Source: JAYPHU01 sp038127535
GTDB lineage: Bacteria > Pseudomonadota > Alphaproteobacteria > Rhodospirillales > UBA2165
Length of the DNA stretch: 64,000 bases
Reading direction: 5' to 3'
NCBI GenBank assembly: GCA_038127535.1
Contig: JAYPHU010000020.1
Coordinates: forward strand, 5,963 to 69,962
Shown here: positions 8,384 to 15,393 of the stretch, one piece after another
Layout of the letters: the number at the start of each line of letters is the position of its first letter
Numbering within the stretch: position 1 is the first letter of the stretch
The notes under the pieces: model-generated
Databases searched by the model: none
Told to the model about the DNA's origin: nothing
Seen by the model: the letters and a program-made list of their open reading frames with translations, nothing else
Translations under genes and position numbers: made by a program

Positions 8384-9162
8384 GCGTTCTCCAAAAGTCC
8401 GCGCACCGTGGTTTTCAGCCGGGCGATGTCCGCATCTTCACTCAGCCGGTGATCACCGTGCTTGATGAAAATCACCTCGACATCCTCTGATTGGAGTTTC
8501 TGCTGAATGGTAAGCGCGGTCTCCCATGGCACCGATTCGTCTTCGATCCCGTGCAGGAGGCGCACTGGGCACGTGATCGGTATGTCGCCCCGCAGTAACA
8601 GGTGTTTGCGGCCGTCTTCCAGCAACGCCTTGGTGATCACATAGTCGTCTTCATACCCGCTGGGAATGACAACGAGGCCGTTCTCCTCAATCTCGTTCCT
8701 TTGCTCTTCGGTCAGGCCGGGCGGCAGGAGGTCTTCGGTGAAATCCGGAGCGGCGGCGATGCCCACTAAACCGCTGACCCGTTCCGGCCGCTTGATCGCC
8801 GTCAGCATCATTATCCAGCCGCCCATGGACGAGCCGCCGATCACTTGCGGCCCCTCGGTCAGTTCGTCAAAGGCGGCCAGGGCGTCCTCCGACCAGATAC
8901 CGATGGTGCCGTCGGCGAACGCTCCGGACGACTCTCCGTGGCCCTGATAATCGAATCGCAGATAGGCGTGCCCCATTTCCCGGCACAGTTCCTCCAAGGC
9001 CAGGGCCTTGCCGCCGGTCATATCCGACATGAAACCGGTCATAAACACCACCCCCGGAGACTTGCCCTCCAGAAGATGGTAGGCGATGGACGCGCCGTTC
9101 TCTCGTGTTAATATTCGGGGCGGCGTCGTGGCCGCTTTTTCGTTTGAACCCTCTTGAGACAT
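8380..9162 (-). CDS. Alpha/beta hydrolase, ABHD10-like
   Basis: A 260-residue cytoplasmic serine hydrolase. The oxyanion strand VVFMTGFMSDMTGGK is near residue 40 and the nucleophile elbow GGSSMGG near 108. The acid is in HGIEDESVPW near 210 and the catalytic His in KHGDHRLS near 235. The sequence pattern (FMSDMTGGKA, YQGHGESSG) resembles ABHD10-type acyl-protein thioesterases and acyl-glucuronide esterases; the natural substrate here is unknown. It is transcribed divergently from the GT4 gene, with only 16 bp between the start codons. Confidence 0.82.
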   Translation of the reverse strand: MSQEGSNEKAATTPPRILTRENGASIAYHLLEGKSPGVVFMTGFMSDMTGGKALALEELCREMGHAYLRFDYQGHGESSGAFADGTIGIWSEDALAAFDELTEGPQVIGGSSMGGWIMMLTAIKRPERVSGLVGIAAAPDFTEDLLPPGLTEEQRNEIEENGLVVIPSGYEDDYVITKALLEDGRKHLLLRGDIPITCPVRLLHGIEDESVPWETALTIQQKLQSEDVEVIFIKHGDHRLSEDADIARLKTTVRGLLENA

Positions 9163-9178
9163 AATTTGCCCCTGCCAA

Positions 9179-10399
9179 ATGGATCAGGACCCCGACCATA
9201 ACATCCCCGCACCGGATGAAAATGCCGAAGCCGCCGCCGGGCGTGCGCCAACGGTGATGCAAGTGTTGCCGGCCCTGGTAACCGGCGGGGTGGAGCGGGG
9301 CGCGGTGGATATCGCCGGCGCTGTCGCGGCGGCCGGCGGCCGGGCCATCGTAGTTTCCGCCGGAGGGCCCATGGTGCATGAGGTCACCCGCGTAGGCGGT
9401 GAACATATCAAGCTGCCCGTCGATTCCAAGAATCCGTTCGTCATGTACAAAAATATCCGGCGTTTGGCCGATGTTGCCGTTGCCGAGAACGTGGACATTA
9501 TTCATGCCCGCTCCCGCGCCCCGGCCTGGAGCGCCTGGCACGCGGCAATACGCGGCAAAACGCACTTTGTCACCACGTTCCACGGCGCCTATGGCCACGC
9601 TAATTTTTTAAAGCGCCGCTATAATGCGATCATGACCCAGGGCGAGCGAATCATCGCCATTTCTGATTTCATCGCCGGTCATATAAACCGCATCTACGGA
9701 ATCCCGCCTGCCAAGATCAGGGTCATTCATCGGGGCGTGGACCTAGAGCGGTTCGATCCCGCCAAGGTCAGCCAGGAACGGGTGATCAATCAGGCGGAAA
9801 AATGGCGGCTGCCGGACGGTGTGCCGGTAATCATGCTCCCCGGCCGCCTGACTCGCTGGAAGGGCCAGACCGTCTTTATCGAGGCGATCAAAAAGCTGGG
9901 GCGTGATGATATTCAATGTCTCATCGTCGGGTCCGATCAGGGCCGGATCGACTACCGCAAAGAGTTGGAGCGGGAGATCGAGAGCTTCGGCATGTCATCT
10001 GTCATCCATGTGATCGATCACTGCGATGATATGCCGGCGGCCTACATGCTGACTGATTTGGTAGTTTCCGCCTCCACCGAGCCGGAGGCCTTCGGCCGGG
10101 TGATGGCGGAAGCGCAAGCCCTGGGCCGCCAGGTCATCGCCACCGATCACGGCGGCGCCCGGGAAACAGTGATTGCCGGCAAGACCGGCTGGCTCACGCC
10201 GCCCGATGATGCGGATGCTTTGGCCGCCGCTTTAAGCGAGGCGCTGAACCAGGACCCTGCTACGCGGGAGAGTTTCGCCGAGGCCGCCATGGCGCACGTG
10301 CGGGAAAATTTCTCCAAGCAGCACATGTGCGCCCAGACCCTCGATGTCTACAACGAGGTGTTGGGCGGCACGATTGCCGAAAGTGCGGCAGGCTCGTGA
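9179..10399 (+). CDS. Glycosyltransferase family 4
   Basis: A 406-residue GT-B fold sugar transferase. The N-terminal domain carries the acceptor-side glycine motif ALVTGGVERGAVD (about residues 32-45). The C-terminal donor domain has LPGRLTRWKGQ near 222 and the E-x7-E type block EPEAFGRVMAEAQALG near 302. It probably transfers a sugar from an activated donor during lipopolysaccharide or other envelope glycan assembly; donor and acceptor are unknown. The first 25 residues are Ala/Glu-rich and poorly conserved in type. No Shine-Dalgarno is evident before the ATG at 9179, so a later start is possible. Its TGA overlaps the GTG start of the next gene. Confidence 0.85.
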   Translation: MDQDPDHNIPAPDENAEAAAGRAPTVMQVLPALVTGGVERGAVDIAGAVAAAGGRAIVVSAGGPMVHEVTRVGGEHIKLPVDSKNPFVMYKNIRRLADVAVAENVDIIHARSRAPAWSAWHAAIRGKTHFVTTFHGAYGHANFLKRRYNAIMTQGERIIAISDFIAGHINRIYGIPPAKIRVIHRGVDLERFDPAKVSQERVINQAEKWRLPDGVPVIMLPGRLTRWKGQTVFIEAIKKLGRDDIQCLIVGSDQGRIDYRKELEREIESFGMSSVIHVIDHCDDMPAAYMLTDLVVSASTEPEAFGRVMAEAQALGRQVIATDHGGARETVIAGKTGWLTPPDDADALAAALSEALNQDPATRESFAEAAMAHVRENFSKQHMCAQTLDVYNEVLGGTIAESAAGS

Positions 10400-11298
10400 G
10401 CAACAATATCCTGGTGATCAAGCTTGGCGCGCTGGGCGATTTCATCCAAGCCGCCGCTCCCTTCGCCGCTATCCGGGATTATCACCGCTGGGACACGATC
10501 ACGCTGCTGACCACCCGGCCTTTCGCGGAGTTTGCCGCACGGTCACCTTGGTTCGACGAAGTCTGGATCGATTCCCGTCCAAAAATTTGGCAGTTGGAGA
10601 AGCTCTTGGGATTGCGCGCCCGGTTGCGGGACGGCGGCATCCGGCGGGTTTACGACTTGCAGACCTCGGATCGGAGCAGCTTCTACGCCAAGTTGTTTTG
10701 GCCGTCGCCCAAGCCCGATTGGTCCGGGGTTGCACCGGGCTGTTCACTCCCACATGCGAATCCCTGGCGGGATGTCATGCACACCATGGACCGTCAGGCT
10801 GAGCAGCTGGCCATGGCCGGGATCGACAACGTATCCGCGCCGGATGTCGATTGGATCGAGGCGGAGATCAGCCGGTTTGATTTACCGGAGACGTTTGCCG
10901 TTCTGGCCCCCGGCGGAGCGGCGCACCGGCCGGATAAGCGCTGGCCCCTGGACCGCTACGCCGAGCTGGCAAGACACTTGGCGGGGCAGGGGGTCCAGCC
11001 CGTCGTGATCGGCGGGGTTGAAGACCAGATCGACATGGACGGCGTGGTCAATCTCGCCGGCCAGACATCCCTGGAAGATTTGTTCGGCCTGGCGAGGGCG
11101 GCAAAGCTGGCCGTCGGCAATGATACTGGGCCGATGCACATCTTCGCCGCCGCCGGCACACCGTCTCTGGTGCTCTATTCCCACGCGTCCGATCCGGGGC
11201 TGTGCGCCCAGCGGGGGGCCAAGGTTGAGATATTGCGCCGGGAAAGCCTGGATGGGCTCAGCGTCGATGACGTTGTGGCGGCGCTTCCTTCTTCTTGA
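10396..11298 (+). CDS. Glycosyltransferase family 9 (heptosyltransferase-like)
   Basis: A 300-residue GT-B protein of the ADP-heptose:LPS heptosyltransferase family. Visible motifs are the N-terminal ILVIKLGALGDFIQ, the mid-protein LAPGGAAHRPDKRWPLDRYAELA and the donor-site GNDTGPMHIFAAAGTP. I set the start at the GTG at 10396, where homology begins and where GTGA overlaps the GT4 stop, implying translational coupling. The pair probably works in sequence on lipopolysaccharide core or a related glycan. The stop codon lies inside the -35 box of the thrS leader promoter. Confidence 0.85.
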   Translation: MSNNILVIKLGALGDFIQAAAPFAAIRDYHRWDTITLLTTRPFAEFAARSPWFDEVWIDSRPKIWQLEKLLGLRARLRDGGIRRVYDLQTSDRSSFYAKLFWPSPKPDWSGVAPGCSLPHANPWRDVMHTMDRQAEQLAMAGIDNVSAPDVDWIEAEISRFDLPETFAVLAPGGAAHRPDKRWPLDRYAELARHLAGQGVQPVVIGGVEDQIDMDGVVNLAGQTSLEDLFGLARAAKLAVGNDTGPMHIFAAAGTPSLVLYSHASDPGLCAQRGAKVEILRRESLDGLSVDDVVAALPSS

Positions 11299-11323
11299 CA
11301 GTGATCCGGCTTTTGCAGATATA
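11295..11323 (+). promoter_or_regulatory. Promoter of the thrS leader
   Basis: A perfect -35 box TTGACA (11295-11300) is followed 17 nt later by GATATA (11318-11323), or by TATAAA with a 19-nt spacer. The expected transcription start falls at about 11330, the A of the leader ATG, so the leader peptide should be translated from a leaderless transcript. The box overlaps the stop codon of the GT9 gene. Confidence 0.75.
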
Positions 11324-11329
11324 AAGCCC

Positions 11330-11389
11330 ATGATGAACAACCGTGTAACGACCACCGCGACTACTACTACGACCCGGGAGGGGCCGTGA
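11330..11389 (+). CDS. Threonine-rich leader peptide of thrS
   Basis: A 19-codon frame reads MMNNRVTTTATTTTTREGP and stop, with 8 Thr in 9 consecutive codons apart from one Ala (11348-11374). It sits between a strong promoter and a rho-independent terminator placed directly before thrS, the threonyl-tRNA synthetase gene. That arrangement is the hallmark of ribosome-mediated attenuation: scarcity of charged tRNA-Thr stalls the ribosome on the Thr run and changes RNA folding downstream. No Shine-Dalgarno is present and none is needed if the transcript is leaderless. Such a design is established for trpL of Sinorhizobium meliloti. Confidence 0.85.
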   Translation: MMNNRVTTTATTTTTREGP

Positions 11390-11422
11390 CGTCTGGCGCG
11401 TGGCGTTAACGGAAACCCTCCC
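11376..11422 (+). promoter_or_regulatory. Candidate antiterminator pairing of the thrS attenuator
   Basis: GGGAGGG (11376-11382), inside the last codons of the leader peptide, can pair with CCCTCCC (11416-11422), the 5' arm of the terminator. A ribosome stalled on the Thr codons leaves 11376-11382 free to block the terminator. A ribosome reaching the stop codon at 11387 covers it and lets the terminator form. This fold is inferred by eye. Confidence 0.6.
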
Positions 11423-11446
11423 CACCCCCGGTCGGGAGGGTTTTTT
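11413..11446 (+). terminator. Rho-independent terminator of the thrS attenuator
   Basis: AAACCCTCCC (11413-11422) and GGGAGGGTTT (11434-11443) form a 10-bp stem with an 11-nt loop, followed by a run of six T. It lies 24 nt after the leader peptide stop and 46 bp before the thrS ATG, so unless blocked it would end transcription before thrS. Confidence 0.88.
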
Positions 11447-11492
11447 GATTTTTAGAGCCGCAGTTGGCGGTGATAGACGATAGGACAAGGCA

Positions 11493-13502
11493 ATGGACGA
11501 ACAGGTAAATTCAGGCGGACCGGTGAAACTGACGCTACCCGACGGGAAGGTACGGGAATATGACGCGCCGTTGACCGGCATGGATGTGGCGACCGATATC
11601 GGGCCCGGCCTGGCCAAGGCCGCGATGGCCATCCGGCTGAACGGCGAGATGAAAGATCTCTCCACGTTGATCGACGCCGACAGTGAATTCTCCGTGGTCA
11701 CCGCCAAGGACGAGGATGCGCTAGAACTGATCCGCCACGATGCCGCCCACGCACTGGCGCAGGCCGTGCAGGAACTGTTTCCCGGCACCCAAATCACCAT
11801 CGGCCCGTCCATCGAAAACGGGTTCTACTATGACTTCTCGCGGGAGGAGCCGTTTTCAACCGAGGATTTCGACGCCATTGAGAAGCGCATGGCCGAAATC
11901 GTCGACCGGGACTTGCCGATCACCCGCGAGGTGTGGGACCGCAACAAGGCCATCGATTTCTTCAAGTCCATCGGCGAGGCCTACAAGGCCGAGATCATTT
12001 CCGACCTGCCGAAGAGCGAGGAAATCTCACTCTATAAGCAGGGCGACTGGATCGATCTCTGCCGCGGGCCGCATATGCCGTCCACGGGCAAGCTGCCCAA
12101 GGCGTTTAAGCTAATGAAATTGGCCGGCGCTTATTGGCGGGGCAATTCCGACAACGAGATGCTGCAGCGCATGTACGGCACGGCTTGGGCCGACAAGAAG
12201 CAGCTCGATCAATATCTCCACATGCTGGAGGAGGCTGAGAAACGGGATCACCGCCGCCTGGGCAAGGAGATGGGTCTGTTTCATCTGCAGGAGGAGGCGC
12301 AGGGATCGGCCTTCTGGCATCCGAAAGGCTGGACGTTGTATACGCAAATCCAGGCCTATATGCGGAAACGCCTGGATGCCGCCGGCTACGAAGAAGTGCA
12401 CACGCCTCAGCTGGTGGACCGGACGCTGTGGGAGAAATCCGGGCACTGGGAGAAATTCCGGGAGCATATGTTCGTCGCCGAGGTGGAAGAAACCGAGAGT
12501 GAAGGTAATTTGGGCCTGGAGGAAAATGTCGGGGCGGAGTCGCACCACCATGCCATGACCCGGCACTTGGCGCTAAAGCCCATGAACTGCCCTTGCCATG
12601 TGCAAATCTTCAATCAGGGCATCAAGTCCTACCGCAATCTACCGCTCCGCATGGCGGAGTTCGGCTCCTGCCACCGCTACGAGCCGTCGGGCGCGCTGCA
12701 TGGCTTGATGCGGGTCCGGGCCTTCACTCAGGACGATGCACATATTTTCTGCACCGAGGATCAGATCGAATCCGAGACAGCGATGTTTATTCAGTTGCTG
12801 TCTTCTATTTATGACGATTTTGGCTTCGAGGAATTCGTCATCAAGTTCGCCGACCGGCCCCAAGTGCGCGCCGGCTCCGACGAGGTGTGGGACAAGGCGG
12901 AAAAAGCGCTCCGCGACGCCACCGAAGCGGCGGATGTAGAGGTGATCATGAACCCCGGCGAGGGCGCGTTCTACGGGCCCAAGCTGGAATTCGTGCTCCG
13001 CGACGCCATCGGCCGGGATTGGCAGTGCGGCACGCTCCAGGTGGACTTCGTGCTGCCGGAACGGCTCGATGCGTCTTACGTGGCGGAAGACGGAGCCAAA
13101 CACCGGCCAGTGATGCTGCACCGGGCCATCTTGGGCTCGTTCGAGCGCTTCATCGGGATTCTCATCGAGAACTTCGCCGGGCGCTTCCCCTTCTGGCTGG
13201 CGCCGGTGCAGGTGGTGGTCGCCACGATCACTGACGAGGCCAATGATTATGCGGCGGAAGTGGCTGCTGCCTGCCGCGATGCGGGCATACGGGTGGAAAC
13301 CGATCTCCGCAACGAAAAGATCAACTACAAGATCCGGGAACACAGCCTCGGCAAGGTGCCGGTGATCCTGGTGGTCGGCGCGCGGGAAGCTGCCGATGGT
13401 ACGGTGGCCATGCGGCGGCTGGGCGGCAAATCGCAAGAAATTGTTGCGCTGGACCAAGCAGTTGATACACTATCCGCGGAAGCGGCGATGCCGGGTGACT
13501 AA
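11493..13502 (+). CDS. thrS: Threonyl-tRNA synthetase
   Basis: A 669-residue class II synthetase that charges tRNA-Thr. Domains in order: TGS (about residues 10-70), the editing/SAD domain with RHDAAHALAQA near 82, the catalytic core (about 265-560) and the anticodon-binding domain (about 565-660, with VETDLRNEKINYKIRE). Zinc-ligand context is visible (MNCPCHV, DDAHIFC, the late MLHRAILGS). Motif 2 reads EFGSCHRYEPSGALHG. It is slightly longer than the E. coli enzyme (642) owing to an acidic insert near 335-350. Expression is probably controlled by the Thr-leader attenuator just upstream. It heads a thrS-infC-rpmI-rplT-pheST cluster. Confidence 0.97.
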   Translation: MDEQVNSGGPVKLTLPDGKVREYDAPLTGMDVATDIGPGLAKAAMAIRLNGEMKDLSTLIDADSEFSVVTAKDEDALELIRHDAAHALAQAVQELFPGTQITIGPSIENGFYYDFSREEPFSTEDFDAIEKRMAEIVDRDLPITREVWDRNKAIDFFKSIGEAYKAEIISDLPKSEEISLYKQGDWIDLCRGPHMPSTGKLPKAFKLMKLAGAYWRGNSDNEMLQRMYGTAWADKKQLDQYLHMLEEAEKRDHRRLGKEMGLFHLQEEAQGSAFWHPKGWTLYTQIQAYMRKRLDAAGYEEVHTPQLVDRTLWEKSGHWEKFREHMFVAEVEETESEGNLGLEENVGAESHHHAMTRHLALKPMNCPCHVQIFNQGIKSYRNLPLRMAEFGSCHRYEPSGALHGLMRVRAFTQDDAHIFCTEDQIESETAMFIQLLSSIYDDFGFEEFVIKFADRPQVRAGSDEVWDKAEKALRDATEAADVEVIMNPGEGAFYGPKLEFVLRDAIGRDWQCGTLQVDFVLPERLDASYVAEDGAKHRPVMLHRAILGSFERFIGILIENFAGRFPFWLAPVQVVVATITDEANDYAAEVAAACRDAGIRVETDLRNEKINYKIREHSLGKVPVILVVGAREAADGTVAMRRLGGKSQEIVALDQAVDTLSAEAAMPGD

Positions 13503-13626
13503 GGCCCCGCCGCGTTCGAATAAATTAGGAGGAAGACCTTCATCTTCGAATGGGAAGACACTTTGGCGCGATTTGATAATCCCCGTTCCCTCTCGAGGAA
13601 GGGTCCGATAGAAGGAGAAACGTAAC

Positions 13627-14163
13627 ATCGTACGCCCACAAGTGAACTCGCGGCCCGAGAAAGATGGGCCCGCCGTTAACGAGGATATCCTCTCAGCCGA
13701 CGTACGCCTGATCGACGCAGATGGCGATAATGTCGGCGTCGTTTCTACCCCCGACGCTATTCAACGCGCTATTGATGCGGGCCTCGACCTTGTCGAGATT
13801 TCGCCCAATGCCAGTCCGCCGGTCGCCAAGATCATGGACTACGGCAAGTACAAGTATGAGGCGCAGAAGAAAAAGAGCGAGGCGCGCAAGAAGCAGAGCG
13901 TCATCGTGGTCAAGGAAATCAAAATCCGCCCCGGCATCGAGGAACATGATTATCAGGTCAAAATGCGCGCCATGAACAAGTTCATCGGCGAGGGCGATAA
14001 GGTCAAAGTGACCCTGCGCTTTCGTGGCCGGGAAATGGCCCATCAGGAACTCGGCGCGAAAATTCTCGACCGGGTGCAGGAAGATCTGGACGAGATCGCC
14101 AAGGTGGAACAATTCCCCAAGATGGAGGGCCGCCAGATGACCATGGTGTTCGCGCCAAGGTAA
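13627..14163 (+). CDS. infC: Translation initiation factor IF-3, probable ATC start
   Basis: A 178-residue IF-3 with the N-terminal domain (LIDADGDNVGVVSTPDAIQ), a lysine-rich linker near residue 75, and the C-terminal ribosome-binding domain (KEIKIRPGIEEHDYQVKMR). It prevents premature subunit joining and proofreads start codons. The first conventional start is GTG at 13642, but the only good Shine-Dalgarno, AAGGAG at 13612-13617, is 24 nt away from it. It lies exactly 9 nt before an in-frame ATC at 13627 (reading (M)VRPQVNSRPEKDGP). infC is known for rare AUU/AUC-type starts, through which IF-3 represses its own synthesis, so I prefer the ATC. Confidence 0.93.
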   Translation: MVRPQVNSRPEKDGPAVNEDILSADVRLIDADGDNVGVVSTPDAIQRAIDAGLDLVEISPNASPPVAKIMDYGKYKYEAQKKKSEARKKQSVIVVKEIKIRPGIEEHDYQVKMRAMNKFIGEGDKVKVTLRFRGREMAHQELGAKILDRVQEDLDEIAKVEQFPKMEGRQMTMVFAPR

Positions 14164-14285
14164 GGACCGAGGCCGCGTCCGAGGGCCGCAATGCGCGGGC
14201 GCCGACCAGCGTATCTCCATCAACATCTCTGTACCCCCTCCCCCTTACCCCCTCCCACAAGGGGATGGGGGATCAGAACGAGTCA

Positions 14286-14321
14286 CCCCTCCCTTGATAG
14301 GAGGGTCGAGCGGAACGCTCG
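14286..14321. repeat. Double-hairpin intergenic element
   Basis: CCCTCC (14287-14292) pairs with GGAGGG (14300-14305). It is followed at once by CGAGCG (14307-14312) pairing with CGCTCG (14316-14321) around a GAA triloop. A C/T-rich run precedes it and a G-rich run follows. It looks like a dispersed intergenic repeat, but copy number elsewhere is not known. Confidence 0.5.
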
Positions 14322-14533
14322 GGGGAGGTTGGTGGAATCACCATCCCGGAATAAATCTCTCCGCGCGCTGTTTATCTATTAAGGCCAGCCATTCCAGCGG
14401 CAGCCCCCTATAGAGGATGCGCCGGATGGGCGCGGCGGGAGAGTTTTCCCCCGATCACGCCAGCCAATTATGCGTCCATCGTCCACTCTTCTTCGCCGCC
14501 GGATACCCGGTTGCCTTCTCGCACCCTTCCACC

Positions 14534-14566
14534 GCCCCGAGCCCACCCGGCCGGGGCAGTTTTTTT
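14534..14566 (+). terminator. Rho-independent terminator upstream of rpmI
   Basis: GCCCCG (14534-14539) pairs with CGGGGC (14552-14557), followed by AG and seven T. The loop contains the palindrome CCCGGCCGGG, which can form an alternative stem. Its position 175 bp before rpmI suggests either the end of the thrS-infC transcript or an attenuator of the ribosomal-protein genes. Confidence 0.7.
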
Positions 14567-14741
14567 GAATTTATCCCCCACTTGCCAAAAACCGTTAAAC
14601 CCCCTATAACCCTGCGCTTCGCAAGCGGTCCGGCAGGGATAGCGCCGATATGGCGATAAATCCCGGGGCAGCCCAGCCGCTTTAATTGAAAAAGCACGCC
14701 GGTTTTTCGGGACCAGCGGCAGGTAATAATAGGAAACAGCA

Positions 14742-14948
14742 ATGCCCAAAATGAAGACCAAATCGAGCGCCAAGAAGCGCTTCAAGGTCACGGGGTCCGG
14801 CAAGGTTGTCGGCTCGCCCGCCTTCAAACAGCACAATCTCCGCAAACGGTCGCAGAAGATGAAGCGCCAGACGCGCGGCACCATGATTCTGCACGAAACC
14901 GATGCACGCATGGTGAAGTCGTTCATGCCCTATAGCCGGAGTAAATAA
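14742..14948 (+). CDS. rpmI: 50S ribosomal protein bL35
   Basis: A 68-residue basic protein with the bL35 signature: N-terminal MPKMKTKSSAKKRFKVTGSG and the C-terminal RTMILHETDARMVKSFMPY-like segment. It is a structural protein of the large subunit. It is followed after 1 bp by rplT, the invariant bacterial order. AGGAAACAG precedes the ATG. In E. coli the infC-rpmI-rplT mRNA is repressed translationally by L20; whether that holds here cannot be read from the sequence. Confidence 0.97.
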   Translation: MPKMKTKSSAKKRFKVTGSGKVVGSPAFKQHNLRKRSQKMKRQTRGTMILHETDARMVKSFMPYSRSK

Positions 14949-14949
14949 A

Positions 14950-15306
14950 ATGGCACGCTCTCAAGGAAACGTCGCGAGCCGCGCTCGCCGCAAAAAGATC
15001 GTCGCCCGCGCGAAGGGCTATCAGGGCCGGAGCAACAACAATTTCCGCCTCGCCAAACAGCGCACCGAAAAGGCGATGCAGTATGCCTATCGGGATCGTC
15101 GCACACGCAAGCGGACCTTTCGCAGCCTGTGGATCCAGCGTATCAACGCCGGCGCCCGGTTGCACGGCCTCACCTATTCCCAGTTTATGAACGGGCTCTC
15201 CAAGGCCGGGGTCGAGCTGGACCGCAAGGTCTTGTCCGATTTGGCGGTGCGGGAGCCGGACTCGTTTAAAAGCTTGGTTGAACAGGCCCAAGCTGCCCTC
15301 GCCTAA
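14950..15306 (+). CDS. rplT: 50S ribosomal protein bL20
   Basis: A 118-residue protein with full-length bL20 features: a basic N-terminal extension (MARSQGNVASRARRKKIVAR) that threads into 23S rRNA, and the globular part with YRDRRTRKRTFRSLWIQRIN and YSQFMNGLSKAGVELDRK. It is required for early 50S assembly. It lies 1 bp after rpmI and before pheS, with a hairpin plus U-run in the gap to pheS. Confidence 0.97.
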   Translation: MARSQGNVASRARRKKIVARAKGYQGRSNNNFRLAKQRTEKAMQYAYRDRRTRKRTFRSLWIQRINAGARLHGLTYSQFMNGLSKAGVELDRKVLSDLAVREPDSFKSLVEQAQAALA

Positions 15307-15340
15307 TAACCGGCGCCGCCGGACACGATGAGAAATTGAG

Positions 15341-15370
15341 AGGGGGCGGCCCGGACGGCGGCCCCCTTTT
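15341..15370 (+). terminator. Terminator-like hairpin between rplT and pheS
   Basis: AGGGGGC (15341-15347) pairs with GCCCCCT (15361-15367), with further imperfect pairing inside, followed by a short T run. It lies between the rplT stop and the pheS start and could lower pheST expression relative to the ribosomal proteins. No Phe-rich leader peptide precedes it, only a 3-codon ATG AGA AAT frame. Confidence 0.65.
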
Positions 15371-15393
15371 GCTGTCATAAGAAAGTTTTGGAC

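Larger units (their letters stand above)
14164..14741. other. Gene-free stretch between infC and rpmI
   Basis: This 578-bp gap is unusually long for the infC-rpmI junction. It contains a pyrimidine-rich block and a double hairpin (about 14232-14335) and a rho-independent terminator (14534-14566). An 80-codon frame crosses the terminator (from 14417) but shows no recognisable protein. rpmI itself has a good ribosome site (AGGAAACAG). The terminator implies that rpmI-rplT-pheST either has its own promoter downstream or is reached by read-through. Confidence 0.6.

Noticed and set aside
14417..14659. An 80-codon frame with several Phe codons as a Phe leader peptide for rpmI-rplT-pheST
   Set aside because: It runs through the terminator hairpin without stopping, its Phe codons are scattered, and no promoter or ribosome site fits.
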